From assembly GCA_965153355.1 (NCBI GenBank), contig OZ231126.1:46190001-46254000 (forward strand): a stretch of DNA of 64,000 nucleotides, given 5' to 3'. The position numbers were made by a program, and so were the translations under genes. Source of the DNA: Flaccisagitta enflata (lineage: Eukaryota; Chaetognatha; Sagittoidea; Aphragmophora). Below are positions 1 through 15,104 of the stretch, piece by piece; the first letter of the stretch is position 1; each line of letters opens with the position of its first letter. The notes under the pieces are model-generated. The model was not told the origin of the DNA. It made no database searches and saw nothing but the letters and a program-made list of their open reading frames with translations.

Positions 1-1798
1 TCTTTTTGAATTTTTGTTGTATTAAAAAAATCAAAGAATTACAGTGCTGACTGCAGTATGCAAATGAGGCTGGAAATTGTCAACAAAAGGGAAGGAAAAA
101 TTGTAGGAAATTCTAGATGATCTTATCAGTAATTTCTACCTGACATTATACAGCCAGCCTTTTCAGGCCTTCAGAAATTGCTAGGTGGACTATATTTCAA
201 ATCCTTCCTAGCGGGGATTGGATTAAGTTTTCAATTAGCAATAACCACGCCTCAGTTGTTACTTCACTGGCTATGGTATCGCCACTGCGCAAAGCTACTT
301 ATTATTGTTTTTTGATCGGTATGGGCCAAGCCATTGAAATTCATCATAAGATTGAGCCCTGAGCAGATGTGAACTTTGTTTACCTCAATAGACAGTATTA
401 TGTAGGCATAACATTTCAAACTTGGATGTTCTGCCTATTTCCTCCTAAATCAGCAATGATTATCTTTTTGAATTTTTGTTGTATTACAAAAATCAAAGAA
501 TTACAGTGCTGACTGCAGTATGCAAATGAGGCTGGAAATTGTCAATAAAAGGGAAGGAAAAATTGCTGGAAACTCTAGGTGACCTTATCAGTAACATCTA
601 TCTGACATTATACAGCCAGCCTTTTCAGGCCTTCAGAAATTGCTAGGTGGACTATGTTTCAAGTCCTTCCTAGCGGGGATTGGATTTAGTTTTCAATTAG
701 CAATAACCACGCCTCAGTTGTTACTTCACTGGCTATGGTATCGCCACTGCGCAAAGCTAATTATTACTGTTTTTTCATCGCTATGGCCCAAGCCATTGGA
801 ATTCATCATAGGATTGAGCCCTAAGCAGATATGAACTTTGTTTACCTCAATAGACAGTATTATGTAGGCATAACATTTCAAACTTGGATGTTCTGCCTAT
901 TTCCTCCTAAATCAGCAATGATTATCTTTTTGAATTTTTCTTGTATTACAAAAATCAAAGAATTACAGTGCTGACTGCAGTATGCAAATGAGGCTGGAAA
1001 TTGTCAACAAAAGGGAAGGAAAAATTGTAGGAAATTCTAGATGACCTTATCAGTAACTTCTATCTGACATTATACAGCCAGCCTTTTCAGGCCTTCAGAA
1101 ATTGCTAGGTGGACTATATTTCAAGTCCTTCCTAGCGGGGATTGGATTTAGTTTTCAATTAGCAATAACCACGCCTCAGTTGTCACTTCACTGGCTATGG
1201 TATCACCACTGCGCAAAGTTACTTATTACTGTTTTTTGATTGGTATGGGCCAAGCCATTGAAATTCATCATAAGATTGAGCCCTGAGCAGATGTGAACTT
1301 TGTTTACCTCAATAGACAGTATTATGTAGGCATAACATTTCAAACATGGATGTTCTGCCTATTTCCTCCTAAATCAGCAATGATTATCTTTTTGAATTTT
1401 TCTTGTATTACAAAAATCAAAGAATTACAGTGCTGACTGCAGTATGCAAATGAGGCTGGAAATTGTCAACAAAAGGGAAGGAAAAATTGTAGGAAATTCC
1501 AGATGACCTTATCAGTAACTTCTATCTGACATTATAGAGCCAGCCTTTTCAGGCCTTCAGAAATTGCTAGGTGGACTATATTTCAAATCTTTCCTAGCGG
1601 GGATTGGATTTAGTTTTCAATTAGCAATAACCACGCCTCAGTTGTCACTTCACTGGCTATGGTATTGTCACTGCGCAAAGTTACTTATTACTGTTTTTTG
1701 ATCGGTATGGGCCAAGCCATTGAAATTCATCATAAGATTGAGCCCTGAGCAGATGTGAACTTTGTTTACCTCAATAGACAGTATTATGTAGGCATAGG
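1..1798 (+). repeat. 462-bp satellite array, block 1
   Basis: The word CTAGGTGGACTAT recurs at 181, 643, 1105 and 1567, an exact 462-bp spacing, with a few percent divergence between units. Each unit holds TATGCAAATGAGG (a perfect ATGCAAAT octamer), the word AGCAATAACCACGCCTCAG and AGTCCTTCCTAGCGGGG. Open frames of about 64 codons recur in each unit but vary and are not convincing genes. The array is cut by the window start and ends abruptly at 1798. Confidence 0.95.
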
Positions 1799-1867
1799 CA
1801 CAATTCGCGGTTTCCCAGGCGGAGCATGAGTTAAATAAGCCATTTTTGAAATCAATTAAATTCAACA

Positions 1868-2430
1868 TATCTATACATCATTGTGAAGGTTATACTTTAC
1901 TGTATATGAATTCACAGTTGAAATTCGTTAGCAGGGTCAAATCTGTATGCAAATTAGGTTATAATAACAAAATCTAAAATTTTCCTTTTTTTCAAAATTT
2001 GATCATTTTATGAAGTAAGATCGACCAGTAAAGGTCTATAATGGTGCAAATACTCAAAGGTAGATGTGTTTACACTATAATGATCATTGGGCAGGTGAAG
2101 TTTTGAATGAAAATGAATGCAACAACTCCAAAAGTCCCAAGAATCAATGTTTTGCATATAGACTAAACAGTTTTGAACAGAGCTACTTTAAAGACCGGAT
2201 ATGAATTTTGAATCTACATGTACATATCTGAAAACCCTTTCATAAATCTGACATTATTGAAATGGATCTATATACATAAATGTATATATTTATATATATT
2301 TGAGGGTTCTAAACTTGCCCACATTGGTGTGAAAACTACCAGTTGTAAAGATTGGGATCGTGCCATACGTCTCTCTGACAAAAAAGTCGCTTAAGTCCAA
2401 ATAAAAACTGAAAATTTTCATAGATTTCCT
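1868..2430. other. AT-rich intergenic DNA, nothing recognised
   Basis: No protein-like frame, RNA gene or repeat family was recognised between the first satellite block and the (CATT)n tract. Confidence 0.5.
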
Positions 2431-2486
2431 TCATTCATTCATTCATTCATTCATTCATTCATTCATTCATTCATTCATTCATTCTT
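2431..2486 (+). repeat. (CATT)n microsatellite
   Basis: Thirteen or so uninterrupted ATTC units. Confidence 0.95.
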
Positions 2487-2581
2487 TCTTTCTTACTCTA
2501 GCTTATTAAGTGACGCTAGATGTCGTCTGTAAATTGTTGAAATATGATTTTGATAACCACAATAATTGCAATCCTTTCATG

Positions 2582-2583
<2 letters not shown>

Positions 2584-2612
<29 letters not shown>

Positions 2613-2778
2613 CTTCTTCTTCTTCTTCTTCTTCTTCTTCTTCTTCATCTTCTTCTTCTTCTTCTTCCTCTTCAAATTTTGTCTTGTTCTCTTTTATCTC
2701 TTTTATCTCTTCCATCTTCTTCATTTCCATGTCTTTTTTTCTCTGTTTTCTTCTTCTTCTTCTTCTTCTTCTTCTTCA

Positions 2779-2809
<31 letters not shown>

Positions 2810-2985
2810 CTTCTTCTTCTTCTTCTTCTTCTTCTTCTTTGTTTTTGCCTTTTTCTTCTTCGTTTTTGCCTTTTTCTTCTTCTTCTTCTTCTTCTTCTTC
2901 TTCTTCTTCTTCTTCTTCTTCTTCTTTTTCTTCTTCTTCTTCTTCTTCTTTTTCTTCTTCTTTTTTTTTCTTCTTTTTCTCGTTT
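2584..2985 (+). repeat. (CTT)n microsatellite, compound
   Basis: About 400 bp of CTT/TTC triplets with short interruptions. It generates long poly-Ser, poly-Phe and poly-Leu frames (and poly-Glu on the other strand) that are artefacts. Confidence 0.95.
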
Positions 2986-3079
2986 ATCTGCTTTATCTGC
3001 TTTATCTCCTACATGGCTACAACTTCTTTCTTTTCATCATCTTCGTTTTCTTCTTAGATCCGTTACTGCGAGATGGAAC

Positions 3080-3083
<4 letters not shown>

Positions 3084-3144
<61 letters not shown>

Positions 3145-3152
3145 TTCTCTCT
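3084..3152 (+). repeat. (CT)n microsatellite
   Basis: A pure CT run ending in TCTTTCT variants. Confidence 0.95.
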
Positions 3153-3236
3153 CTTTCACAAAATTGTAGAAAAGAGATTCTGTGAAATAGAAGTGTACAT
3201 AGTCGGTGTAGGCTTTAGTGACAGCATAAGCGTCAG

Positions 3237-3435
3237 TTGACCGGATACACGGCTAACAAAGTCGCTTGCGGGTGGGCAGGGGTCATATTTGAGGTCGCCT
3301 CATCCTTTGGGTAGGAGCATTGAGGCCAAAGACCGCAAAAAAAAAACAAAGTAAAGTGTGATGGACCGACGGACCAACAGACGGACCGACGGACCGACAA
3401 AGCGGGGTGTGGGTCGCTTAGCACGCGACTAAAAA
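3237..3435 (+). mobile_element. Hairpin element, subfamily A
   Basis: It has the order ACCGGATACACGGC tag, box AGTCGCTTGCGGGTGGGCAG, GGACCGAC core, inner arm GGTCGCTTAGC, terminal GCACGCGACTAAAAA. The box and inner arm share the CTT variant. All coordinates for this family are by eye. Confidence 0.8.
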
Positions 3436-3551
3436 GGTCTGTAAGAAGTCATCATAAAATAATATTTAGTCGTGGACATGTTACTCAACACCCTGTCATG
3501 TCGGTTGGTAGGTCGGTCCATCCATCCACCACATTCTAGAATTTACAAATG

Positions 3552-3713
3552 TTTTTTAGACGCGGACACACTTCTCTACACCTTGCCGTTTTGGTCGGTC
3601 CGTCTGTTGGTTGATCAAAAATATTTCTAAACTTGCGAGCGGTTTTCTCATTACTGCTCCTGCCCAACCATCCGCGACTGGTTTGCCGTGTATCCAGCCT
3701 TGTTTTTCATTAT
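3552..3713 (-). mobile_element. Hairpin element, subfamily D
   Basis: On the plus strand it reads TTTTTTAGACGCGGACACAC, CCGT-rich core, GCTCCTGCCC, ATCCGCGACT box, CCGTGTATCCAGCCTTGTTT tag, i.e. inverted relative to the definition used here. Confidence 0.75.
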
Positions 3714-4030
3714 TGCCCATGACCAAAAGGCAGGGGTGTTTTACATTCCTATTGAAAAGTTGTACTGCTCATCTTCATCCTCATCCTTATCCTTCGTCTC
3801 TTTCCTTTTTCGTGTCTCTGTCTCTTTTTTCTCATTTCTGTTTCACCTGATGAATACAATTTTTCAATGTTATACGAAAATGTCTAATCATTTCCATCAT
3901 ACCAAATCTACAACCGTCCAACTTTCACTCTTATTCTATAATAACGCATTGAAATACTGTTGTTTGTCATCTCGCTAAAGGCATTATTCGATTAAGCTTG
4001 AACAAAAAGCAAGAATAGTTGATGTTTTGT

Positions 4031-4130
4031 TTTTTAGTCGTTCTTTAGTTGCGTACACATTACTCTATAAGAGGCTTTGTCCGTCCATCCGTCGGTAGGT
4101 CTGTCCATCCGTCGGTCTGTCCATCGATCG
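4031..4130 (-). mobile_element. Hairpin element, terminal fragment
   Basis: It starts TTTTTTAGTCG, contains TAGTTGCGTACAC and CTCTATAAGAGGCTTTGTCC, then CCGTC repeats. The box and tag are missing. Confidence 0.6.
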
Positions 4131-4301
4131 ATATAATCTATTTTTTCGCCCATCCGGTGGACGAAACGGTGTTGCCTTTTTAGGACTTCTCGAAATAATA
4201 CAATATGGGACATGAACCGCCAAAATCATGCAAAATGGTGCTGATCGATTCCACTATCTTTTTTTCTCTTCTGTAACCTATTCCTCACCATTTTATCCTC
4301 A

Positions 4302-4305
<4 letters not shown>

Positions 4306-4382
<77 letters not shown>
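4306..4382 (+). repeat. (CT)n microsatellite
   Basis: A pure CT run of more than 70 bp. Confidence 0.95.
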
Positions 4383-4388
<6 letters not shown>

Positions 4389-4439
4389 CCGCATCACTTG
4401 TTATCTCTCATACTTTGTTACTACGACTGTTTAAGCATG

Positions 4440-5608
4440 ATTTTGCTGAAACATAAAAAATACCTATAATTTTGCTGTTTTACAGCATTTTACAGCATAT
4501 ACCGATACTAATTTTTTACATCTATAGATCAATTCTTTTCAAAATAGTGTCCCTAGACCAGTTACACTAATTTTGAGTACGGATGAATCAATGCTGCCGT
4601 ATATCAATTAAAACCGAAAAAACAGTAAAAAATGCTGTTTTTACAGCATTTTTACGGCATTTTACAGCACTTATTCAAAACTCAATCAGGAAATTTTTGA
4701 GAATTTAGTAAAAAGTGATATAATAAGTATTTCCGATGCCCATCCCATTGGTTGTTTTTACCTCCTAATCTTTTTTGACAGCCTAAAGCCTCCAACAATA
4801 CGCGATTATTAAAAAAACTTGAGGCAGCTATAAGAAATGTGTTCACACCTAAAGACATGGAATCACAAAAATACTCATAAATCGAGAATGCCTTGACTGA
4901 TGGACTTGAAATTTTAGGGTTGGACGCAGAATTTGATGCTCTTTCAGACCATACCCAGTGCAAACTTCCCTAGTTTCTTATGAAGGGTCTCAATACTAAG
5001 AATCACAGCGTGACATAAGCGTGACAGGGTGTGAACACATTTCTTATAGCACATTGAAAATTTCATATTTCTACATTGAGACATGGCAAAGTCACGAAAT
5101 TTGACATGAACACTCTCATATGTCTTCACTATACGGGCAAAAAAGAAAAAGTTGAAAAATTTAAGTAAATCTGATGTTTTTTTATCAACAATTAAAATTT
5201 TTCCCAAAAATTGTCAAAAACAGTACTTTTAAAAAAAAATTTAAATTTGTAATTTATTATGAACAAGGACCTGTCAACGAATGGTTTTAAGTCCTCAAAA
5301 CCATAACCAGGCCCAATGAAAATGCCCCATTTCTTCATGTCACATTATGTTTTTTCTGATATTTTACAGTGGAGATAGTCAGTGGGACCTAAAAAGGACG
5401 TACAGAAATTGGCCAAATCAGCCCTTTTTTGGGTCTCAGGTCCTAATAATATGTCGACACTGAAGAAAGTAGGTTGTTACCAGAGTGCTACCTGATGTCC
5501 CTGACCACCTAGGGACACTTTTCTCCCAAAAGAAATTGAAAAAGGATACTTTATATGTCATCCTGTAAGGGTATTTCCTTGGCCCGGCGAAACCCGAATC
5601 TTACCCAT
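4440..5608. other. AT-rich region with TTTACAGCA repeats, no gene recognised
   Basis: The word TTTTACAGCA recurs around 4470-4500 and 4625-4670. Nothing else recognisable was seen before satellite block 2. Confidence 0.5.
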
Positions 5609-7342
5609 AACATTTCAAACTTGGATGTTCTGCCTATTTCCTCCTAAATCAGCAATGATTATCTTTTTGAATTTTTGTTGTATTACAAAAATCAAAGAAT
5701 TACAGTGCTGACTGCAGTATGCAAATGAGGCTGGAAATTGTCAACAAAAGGGAATGAAAAATTGTGGGAAATTCTAGACGACCTTATCAGTAACTTCTAT
5801 CTGACATTATACAGCCAGCCTTTTCAGGCCTTCAGAAATTGCTAGGTGGACTATGTTTCAAGTCCTTCCTAGCGGGAATTGGATTTAGTTTTCAATTAGC
5901 AATAACCACGCCTCAGTTGTTTCTTCACTGGCTATGGTATCGCCACTGCGCAAAGCTACTTATTACTGTTTTTTCATCGGTATGGGCCAAGCCATTGAAA
6001 TTCATCATAAGATTGAGCCCTGAGCAGATATGAACTTTGTTTACCTCAATAGACAGTATTATGTAGGCATAACATTTCAAACTTGGATGTTCTGCCTATT
6101 TCCTCCTAAATCAGCAATGATTATCTTTTTGAATTTTTTTGTATTACAAAAATCAAAGAATTACAGTGCTGACTGCAGTATGCAAATGAGGCTGGAAATT
6201 GTCAACAAAAGGGAAGGAAAAATTGTGGGAAATTCTAGATGGCCTCATCAGTAATTTCTATCTGACATTAAAGAGCCAGCCTTTTCAGGCCTTCAGAAAT
6301 TGCTAGGTGGACTATGTTTCAAGTCCTTCCTAGCGGGGATTGGATTTAGTTTTCAATTAGCAATAACCACGCCTCAGTTGTTACTTCACTGGCTATGGTA
6401 TTGCCACTGCGCAAAGCTACTTATTACTGTTTTTTCATTGGTATGGGCCAAGCCATTGAAATTCATCATAAGATTGAGCCCTGAGCAGATATGAACTTTG
6501 TTTACCTCAATAGACAGTATTATGTAGGCATAACATTTCAAACTTGGACGTTCTGCCTATTTCCTCCTGAATCAGCAATGATTATCTTTTTGAATTTTTG
6601 TTGTATTACAAAAATCAAAGAATTACAGTGCTGACTGCAGTATGCAAATGAGGCTGGAAATTGTCAACAAAAGGGAAGGAAAAATTGTAGGAAATTCCAG
6701 ATGACCTTATCAGTAACTTCTATCGGACATTATAGAGCCAGCCTTTTCAGGCCTTCAGAAATTGCTAGGTGGACTATATTTCAAGTCCTTCCTAGCGGGG
6801 ATTGGATTTAGTTTTCAATTAGCAATAACCACGCCTCAGTTGTCACTTCATTGGCTATGGTATCGCCACTGCGCAAAGTTACTTATTACTGTTTATTGAT
6901 CGGTATGGGCCAAGCCATTGAAATTCATCATAAGATTGAGCCCTGAGCAGATGTGAACTTTGTTTACCTCAATAGACAGTATTATGTAGGCATAACATTT
7001 CAAACTTGGATGTTCTGCCTATTTCCTCCTAAATCAGCAATGATTATCTTTTTGAATTTTTGTTGTATTACAAAAATCAAAGAATTACAGTGCTGACTGC
7101 AGTATGCGAATGAGGCTGGAAATTGTCAACAAAAGGGAAGGAAAAATTGTAGGAAATTCCAGATGACCTTATCAGTAACTTCTATCTGACATTATAGAGC
7201 CAGCCTTTTCAGGCCTTCAGAAATTGCTAGGTGGACTATATTTCAAGTCCTTCCTAGCGGGGATTGGATTTAGTTTTCAATTAGCAATAACCACGCCTCA
7301 GTTGTCACTTCACTGGCTATGGTATCCCCACTGCGCAAAGTT
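5609..7342 (+). repeat. 462-bp satellite array, block 2
   Basis: Units have CTAGGTGGACTAT at 5842, 6303, 6765 and 7227 (461-462 bp spacing), in the same orientation as block 1. The array is interrupted at 7342 by an insertion and resumes at 7760. Confidence 0.95.
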
Positions 7343-7637
7343 TTTTTTTCTTTTTTTTTTCTGAAATAGAAGAAGAATGGCATGTGTCATTTTATGCATT
7401 TAGTAGCAATGTCTTTTTTCTTGAGAACCAAATATCTATAGACTACTGACAATCAGGATGATAATTTATGATACGGTTCGAACTACTCCTTTCATGATTA
7501 AAATGCGTTTTTATTCCTGACTGCTGAGCTCCCATTGGAATGTGTGGCAACCCTCCGCAAAAGAGACTCAGTGAGGTCGAGGGCTATCTAGATAAGAGGA
7601 GTCAACCGGAAAGAAATGTCCCATGTCACAGAAAAGA

Positions 7638-7668
<31 letters not shown>

Positions 7669-7759
7669 GCGTGTGCGTGTGTGTATGTGCGCATGTGCGT
7701 GTGTGCATGTGTGTGTGTGTGCATATGGTTGATCATATGCATCCCCATTTCTCTGTCGG
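7343..7759 (-). mobile_element. Probable retroposed insertion with poly(A) tail on the minus strand
   Basis: The satellite unit is interrupted between two copies of ACTGCGCAAAGTT (7330-7342 and 7760-7772), a 13-bp target duplication. On the plus strand the insert begins with T-rich sequence (TTTTTTTTTC), i.e. a 3' poly(A) tail on the minus strand. It contains a (TG)n tract at about 7637-7720 and, read on the minus strand, AATAAA-type words and TAGTTCGAACC, which resembles a pol III B box. SINE-like element and processed retrocopy are both possible. Confidence 0.65.
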
Positions 7760-8830
7760 ACTGCGCAAAGTTACTTATTACTGTTTTTTGATCGGTATGG
7801 GCCAAGCCATTGAAATTCATCATAAGATTGAGCCCTGAGCAGATGTGAACTTTGTTTACCTCAATAGACAGTATTATGTAGGCATAACATTTCAAACTTG
7901 GATGTACTGCCTATTTCCTCCTAAATCAGCAATGATTATATTTTTGAATTTTTGTTGTATTACAAAAATTAAAGAATTACAGAGCTGACTGCAGTATGCA
8001 AATGAGGCTGGAAATTGTCAACAAAAGGGAAGGAAAAATTGTTGGAAATTCTAAATGACCTTATCAGAAACTTCTATCCGACATTATACAGCAAGCCTTT
8101 TCAGGCCTTCAGAAATTGCTAGGTGGACTATGCCTCAAGTCCTTCCTAGCGGGGATTGGATTTAGTTTTCAATTAGCAATAACCACTAGGCTGGATTCAA
8201 TCTGGGCATACAAAAGAAAAGATAATCTCCAAGCAATTTTCATGTTCCACATGTATAATTAGAGGCCTATCTACAAGCAAAATCAATTTGGACTTGATCT
8301 AGTCAGAACGTCATCAATGCTGTAGTTGTATAGAATTACTATGGGAGAAATTTCTTTCACAACTACAGCAATCAATTCTATACAACTACAGCATTGATGA
8401 CGATCTGACAAGATCAAGTCCAAATTCATTTTCCAAGTAGATAGGCCTCTATATATACAAATGGAACATGAAAATTGCTTGGAGATAATTTTTCTTTTCC
8501 AAAGCCTAAAATGAGCCCAGCCTAATAACCACGCCTCAGTTGTTACTTCACTGGCTACGGTATCACCACTGCGCAAAGCCACTTTTTACTGTTAATTTCA
8601 TCGTTATGCGCCAAGCCATTGAAATTCATCCTAGGATAGAGCCCTGAGCAGAAATGAACTTTGTTTACCTCAATAGACAGTAACATGTAGGCATAAAATT
8701 TCAAACTTGGATGTTCTGCCTATTTTCCCCTCAATCAGCAAAGATTATCTTTTTGAATTTTTTTTTATAAAAAAAGGATAGAATTACAATGCTGACCGCA
8801 GTATGCAAATGAGGCTGGAAATTGTCAACA
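7760..8830 (+). repeat. 462-bp satellite array, block 3 (diverged end)
   Basis: The satellite continues after the insertion, is split by a hAT-like MITE at 8187-8524, and becomes more diverged towards 8830, where it merges into the sequence in front of gene A. The last unit keeps TATGCAAATGAGG at about 8801. Confidence 0.9.
8187..8524. mobile_element. hAT-like palindromic MITE, 338 bp, 8-bp TSD
   Basis: The satellite word ATAACCAC is duplicated exactly at 8179-8186 and 8525-8532, flanking an insert that begins TAGGCTGG and ends CCAGCCTA. The arms stay complementary for most of the element (for example CTCCAAGCAATTTTCATGTT at the left against AACATGAAAATTGCTTGGAG at the right), so it folds into one long hairpin. 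Eight-base target duplications are the hallmark of hAT transposons. Confidence 0.88.
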
Positions 8831-8891
8831 AAAGGGGAGGAATCAAGGACAATCGAGGACAAAAAAACAAGCAACCTTTTTTTTTTCATAG

Positions 8892-11900
<3,009 letters not shown>

Positions 11901-12044
11901 AAAAAATGAATGAAACAATGAATGTATGAAACAATAAACAACAGCGATGAACAGATAAAAAGAAAGACTGAGGAAGAACAAATGCATGATTCAATGGATG
12001 AATCAGGCAAAAAGAGAATGAAAGAATGATAAACAAGGAGAAAG

Positions 12045-12745
<701 letters not shown>

Positions 12746-13035
12746 AAAAAGAAGTAAATTTAAGAAAAGGAACGAGGCCAGATACCCGACCAATACCGAT
12801 CGTGGACGCGTGGGCAGGGGCGAAATTGCCCAATTTCACATTTTTAAACTCATGCATTTTAGACGGATGGACCAATGTACACAGCTTTCGAAAGAGATGA
12901 AAGTCAGCAATTAAAAAAGAAAGAATAGAGAAAAGATAGCAACTGGACAAATATGTTATTTAGTATAATCGATGTATATATTGAAATCAATATCAGGAGT
13001 CTAACAACAACCAAACCTTTTTTCATTTTGTTCAG

Positions 13036-13152
13036 TATGGAAAGTGGACGGAGGAGATCAATTTGAACATGAAGATAGTTCATCGGCATTGGAAAAATTG
13101 GGTCACATGGAGCTTACATGCATTCAACGGATCAGCTGTAGAAAAAAAGTAA
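13036..13152 (+). CDS. Candidate terminal exon of an unidentified gene
   Basis: A good acceptor (TTTTTTCATTTTGTTCAG|TATGG) opens a 38-codon frame to TAA, encoding YGKWTEEINLNMKIVHRHWK and then NWVTWSLHAFNGSAVEKK. It is rich in tryptophan and not repetitive. No partner exon was identified; gene A just upstream is possible. A chance open frame cannot be excluded. Confidence 0.25.
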   Translation, partial: YGKWTEEINLNMKIVHRHWKNWVTWSLHAFNGSAVEKK

Positions 13153-14572
13153 TACAGAAAAACCGATTCAACCGCGATGACAGATTTTTAGAATTCTCAA
13201 AAATCCAAAATGGCTGTTTTGTCGATTTATTCACACATAGTGTTGCATTGGAACAAAAGGGGCCGTAAAAAAAAACATTAACACATGATACAACTAATTG
13301 GGGAAAGGTTGAGAGAAGTTATGCTATTTGAATCCATGAAACTGAAGTGGATTTTGATAATTCTAAGGATAGCTGTGAGGGGTCCGGATGAAACACCAAT
13401 TAGAGCTCCCAAGGCTCTTGTCCTTATTCTAGATTTTTGGTTATAAAGTAATGTTGTCCAACTCCATGTTATTGTGGTGGCCAGGCGTTGTTTATAATGC
13501 CCCTCATTAAATTCTTTTATTATTTTCCAACATTTCTCTAATGTTTTTTAATATTTTTCAGAGAACAGTATTGATGGGAGGCTATGAGAATCTTTTGACC
13601 CACTTGTCGTAGACCATAGCCAAACACCTAGGTTTTACTATAATTTTAATGATTATTCCTAATATATTTTTTAAAAAAGATTTTTTCCTATAATAAAGAA
13701 TTTTGAAAATGATTGGGAAAACTCATGATATTCCTTTTTATGTCATGGCGTGTTCCTGATGATTTCTATATTCTACAAACCATGCAGTGAAGGACACCTT
13801 CAAGGTGTGCCCCACCTGTACTTGGGTCTTGGTGAATATATACATGTGTATTTTAAATATATATGTATATATGGGGCGAAACCCTTTTTTTTGGGTACAG
13901 GACACCAACTGATGACCAGAAGCTGAATGGTTTGTTATTATATCAAATTATATTAATTAGATCAATTTTTATTAATTTTTATGGACATGTACAAAACCTT
14001 TTACCCCTCATGGTGACCTATCATCCCATGATATATCTTCTTTGAAGATGAAGGCTTTTTCCCTTTAATCACTAAGAAGTAATTATAACCTTAACCAATT
14101 TTAGTAAAAATTCACCTTTCTCCCACCCCCCTAATTAGGATAAAGGGGCTCAGCTGGGGATATGGACACCCTGGTTCCTTTTTTTCAGTTAGGTAATTTT
14201 AACCAAAATTGGGCTGAGTTGATGGTCCCGATCAATGCCAGAGGACAGCTCTAACAATACCCTCTCCCTAAAATATTTTTATATTTTTTTAAAATACACT
14301 TAAAATTTTGTTTTAAATAGAAGAAATATGACACATTTAGTAAAAAGTATATACCTGAGGAATTTTGATAGCGTTTCAAAAAACCATATATTAGGTATGT
14401 ATGTGTATGTAATGGAAGCTTACACTATATAAATGTCCGTATTTTTTCAGATTTTCTTTAAAGGTAAATGTTTCTTATTTGGATAATTGTATGGGTTTTA
14501 TGTAGAATAAATTGTTGCACACATCATATAGCTAAAGATGTTCTGGAGAGGGATGCTGTAAGTGGCCAATGA
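13153..14572. other. AT-rich region, no gene recognised
   Basis: No splice-bounded protein-like frame or known repeat family was seen. Short AT-rich tracts and TATATATGTATATATGG at about 13858 are the only notable features. Confidence 0.45.
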
Positions 14573-14581
14573 CTAAAACAT

Positions 14582-15095
14582 TCGGGTGTGTCAATACGCA
14601 AAAGGTCTCCTGATCAGCTCATCATCATCAGGGAGTATGAAGTCGATAATTTCAAGACACCATTTTTATTTTTTTCAATTTCAGTCATCTTCTGTTTTTT
14701 TAGCGCATGTAAAGATTGACAAAAGTATATGTACTTTTAGCGGCTATACCTAGTTTTGTTTAAAATCAGATTGATATATCATTTAGAAAATTCTATTTTT
14801 TCTATTACTAAGTCTTCTTCTATAAAAGCAGAAGATTTTCAATTATTTTTCACAGTGAAAGGAATAAAAAAACCAATGGGTTTTGATTTTTTTTCCTTAT
14901 CATTAATAATCCAGGTGCAAAACCAGCTGCACTACAATATACAAATTAGGGGCTAAATAGGGATTTAGAAAAAAAAACGGAAGATGAATGAAATTTGAAA
15001 AAAAGAAAAATGGTAAGTGTCTTAGAATTAATATTCCAACACTCCCTGATGATGATGATCTGATCAAAAAACCTTTTGCATATTGACACACCCGA
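14582..15095. mobile_element. MULE-like element, 514 bp, exact 9-bp TSD
   Basis: It begins TCGGGTGTGTCAATA and ends TATTGACACACCCGA, flanked by CTAAAACAT at 14573-14581 and again at 15096-15104. Complementarity extends more than 100 bp inward (CTCATCATCATCAGGGAGT against ACTCCCTGATGATGATGAT). Nine-base duplications with long inverted ends are typical of Mutator-like elements. No transposase frame is present, so it is non-autonomous. Confidence 0.85.
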
Positions 15096-15104
15096 CTAAA
15101 ACAT

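Noticed and set aside
2510-3169. Long open frames of poly-Ser, poly-Phe, poly-Leu and poly-Glu
   Set aside because: They are translations of the (CTT)n and (CT)n tracts in all frames, with no unique sequence or splice support.
3237-3435. Palindromic AGTCGCG...CGCGACT ends considered as CRISPR-like or bacterial repeat units
   Set aside because: Copies are dispersed, in both orientations, with no regular spacers, in an intron-bearing animal genome.
640-6494. Recurring 64-codon frame MLGGLCFKSFLAGIGF in satellite units
   Set aside because: It is a by-product of the 462-bp satellite; several units have stops or altered starts, and there is no start context or conservation pattern suggesting a protein.
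7460-7490. tRNA-like GTTCGAACC word
   Set aside because: No acceptor stem, D arm or anticodon arm could be folded around it.
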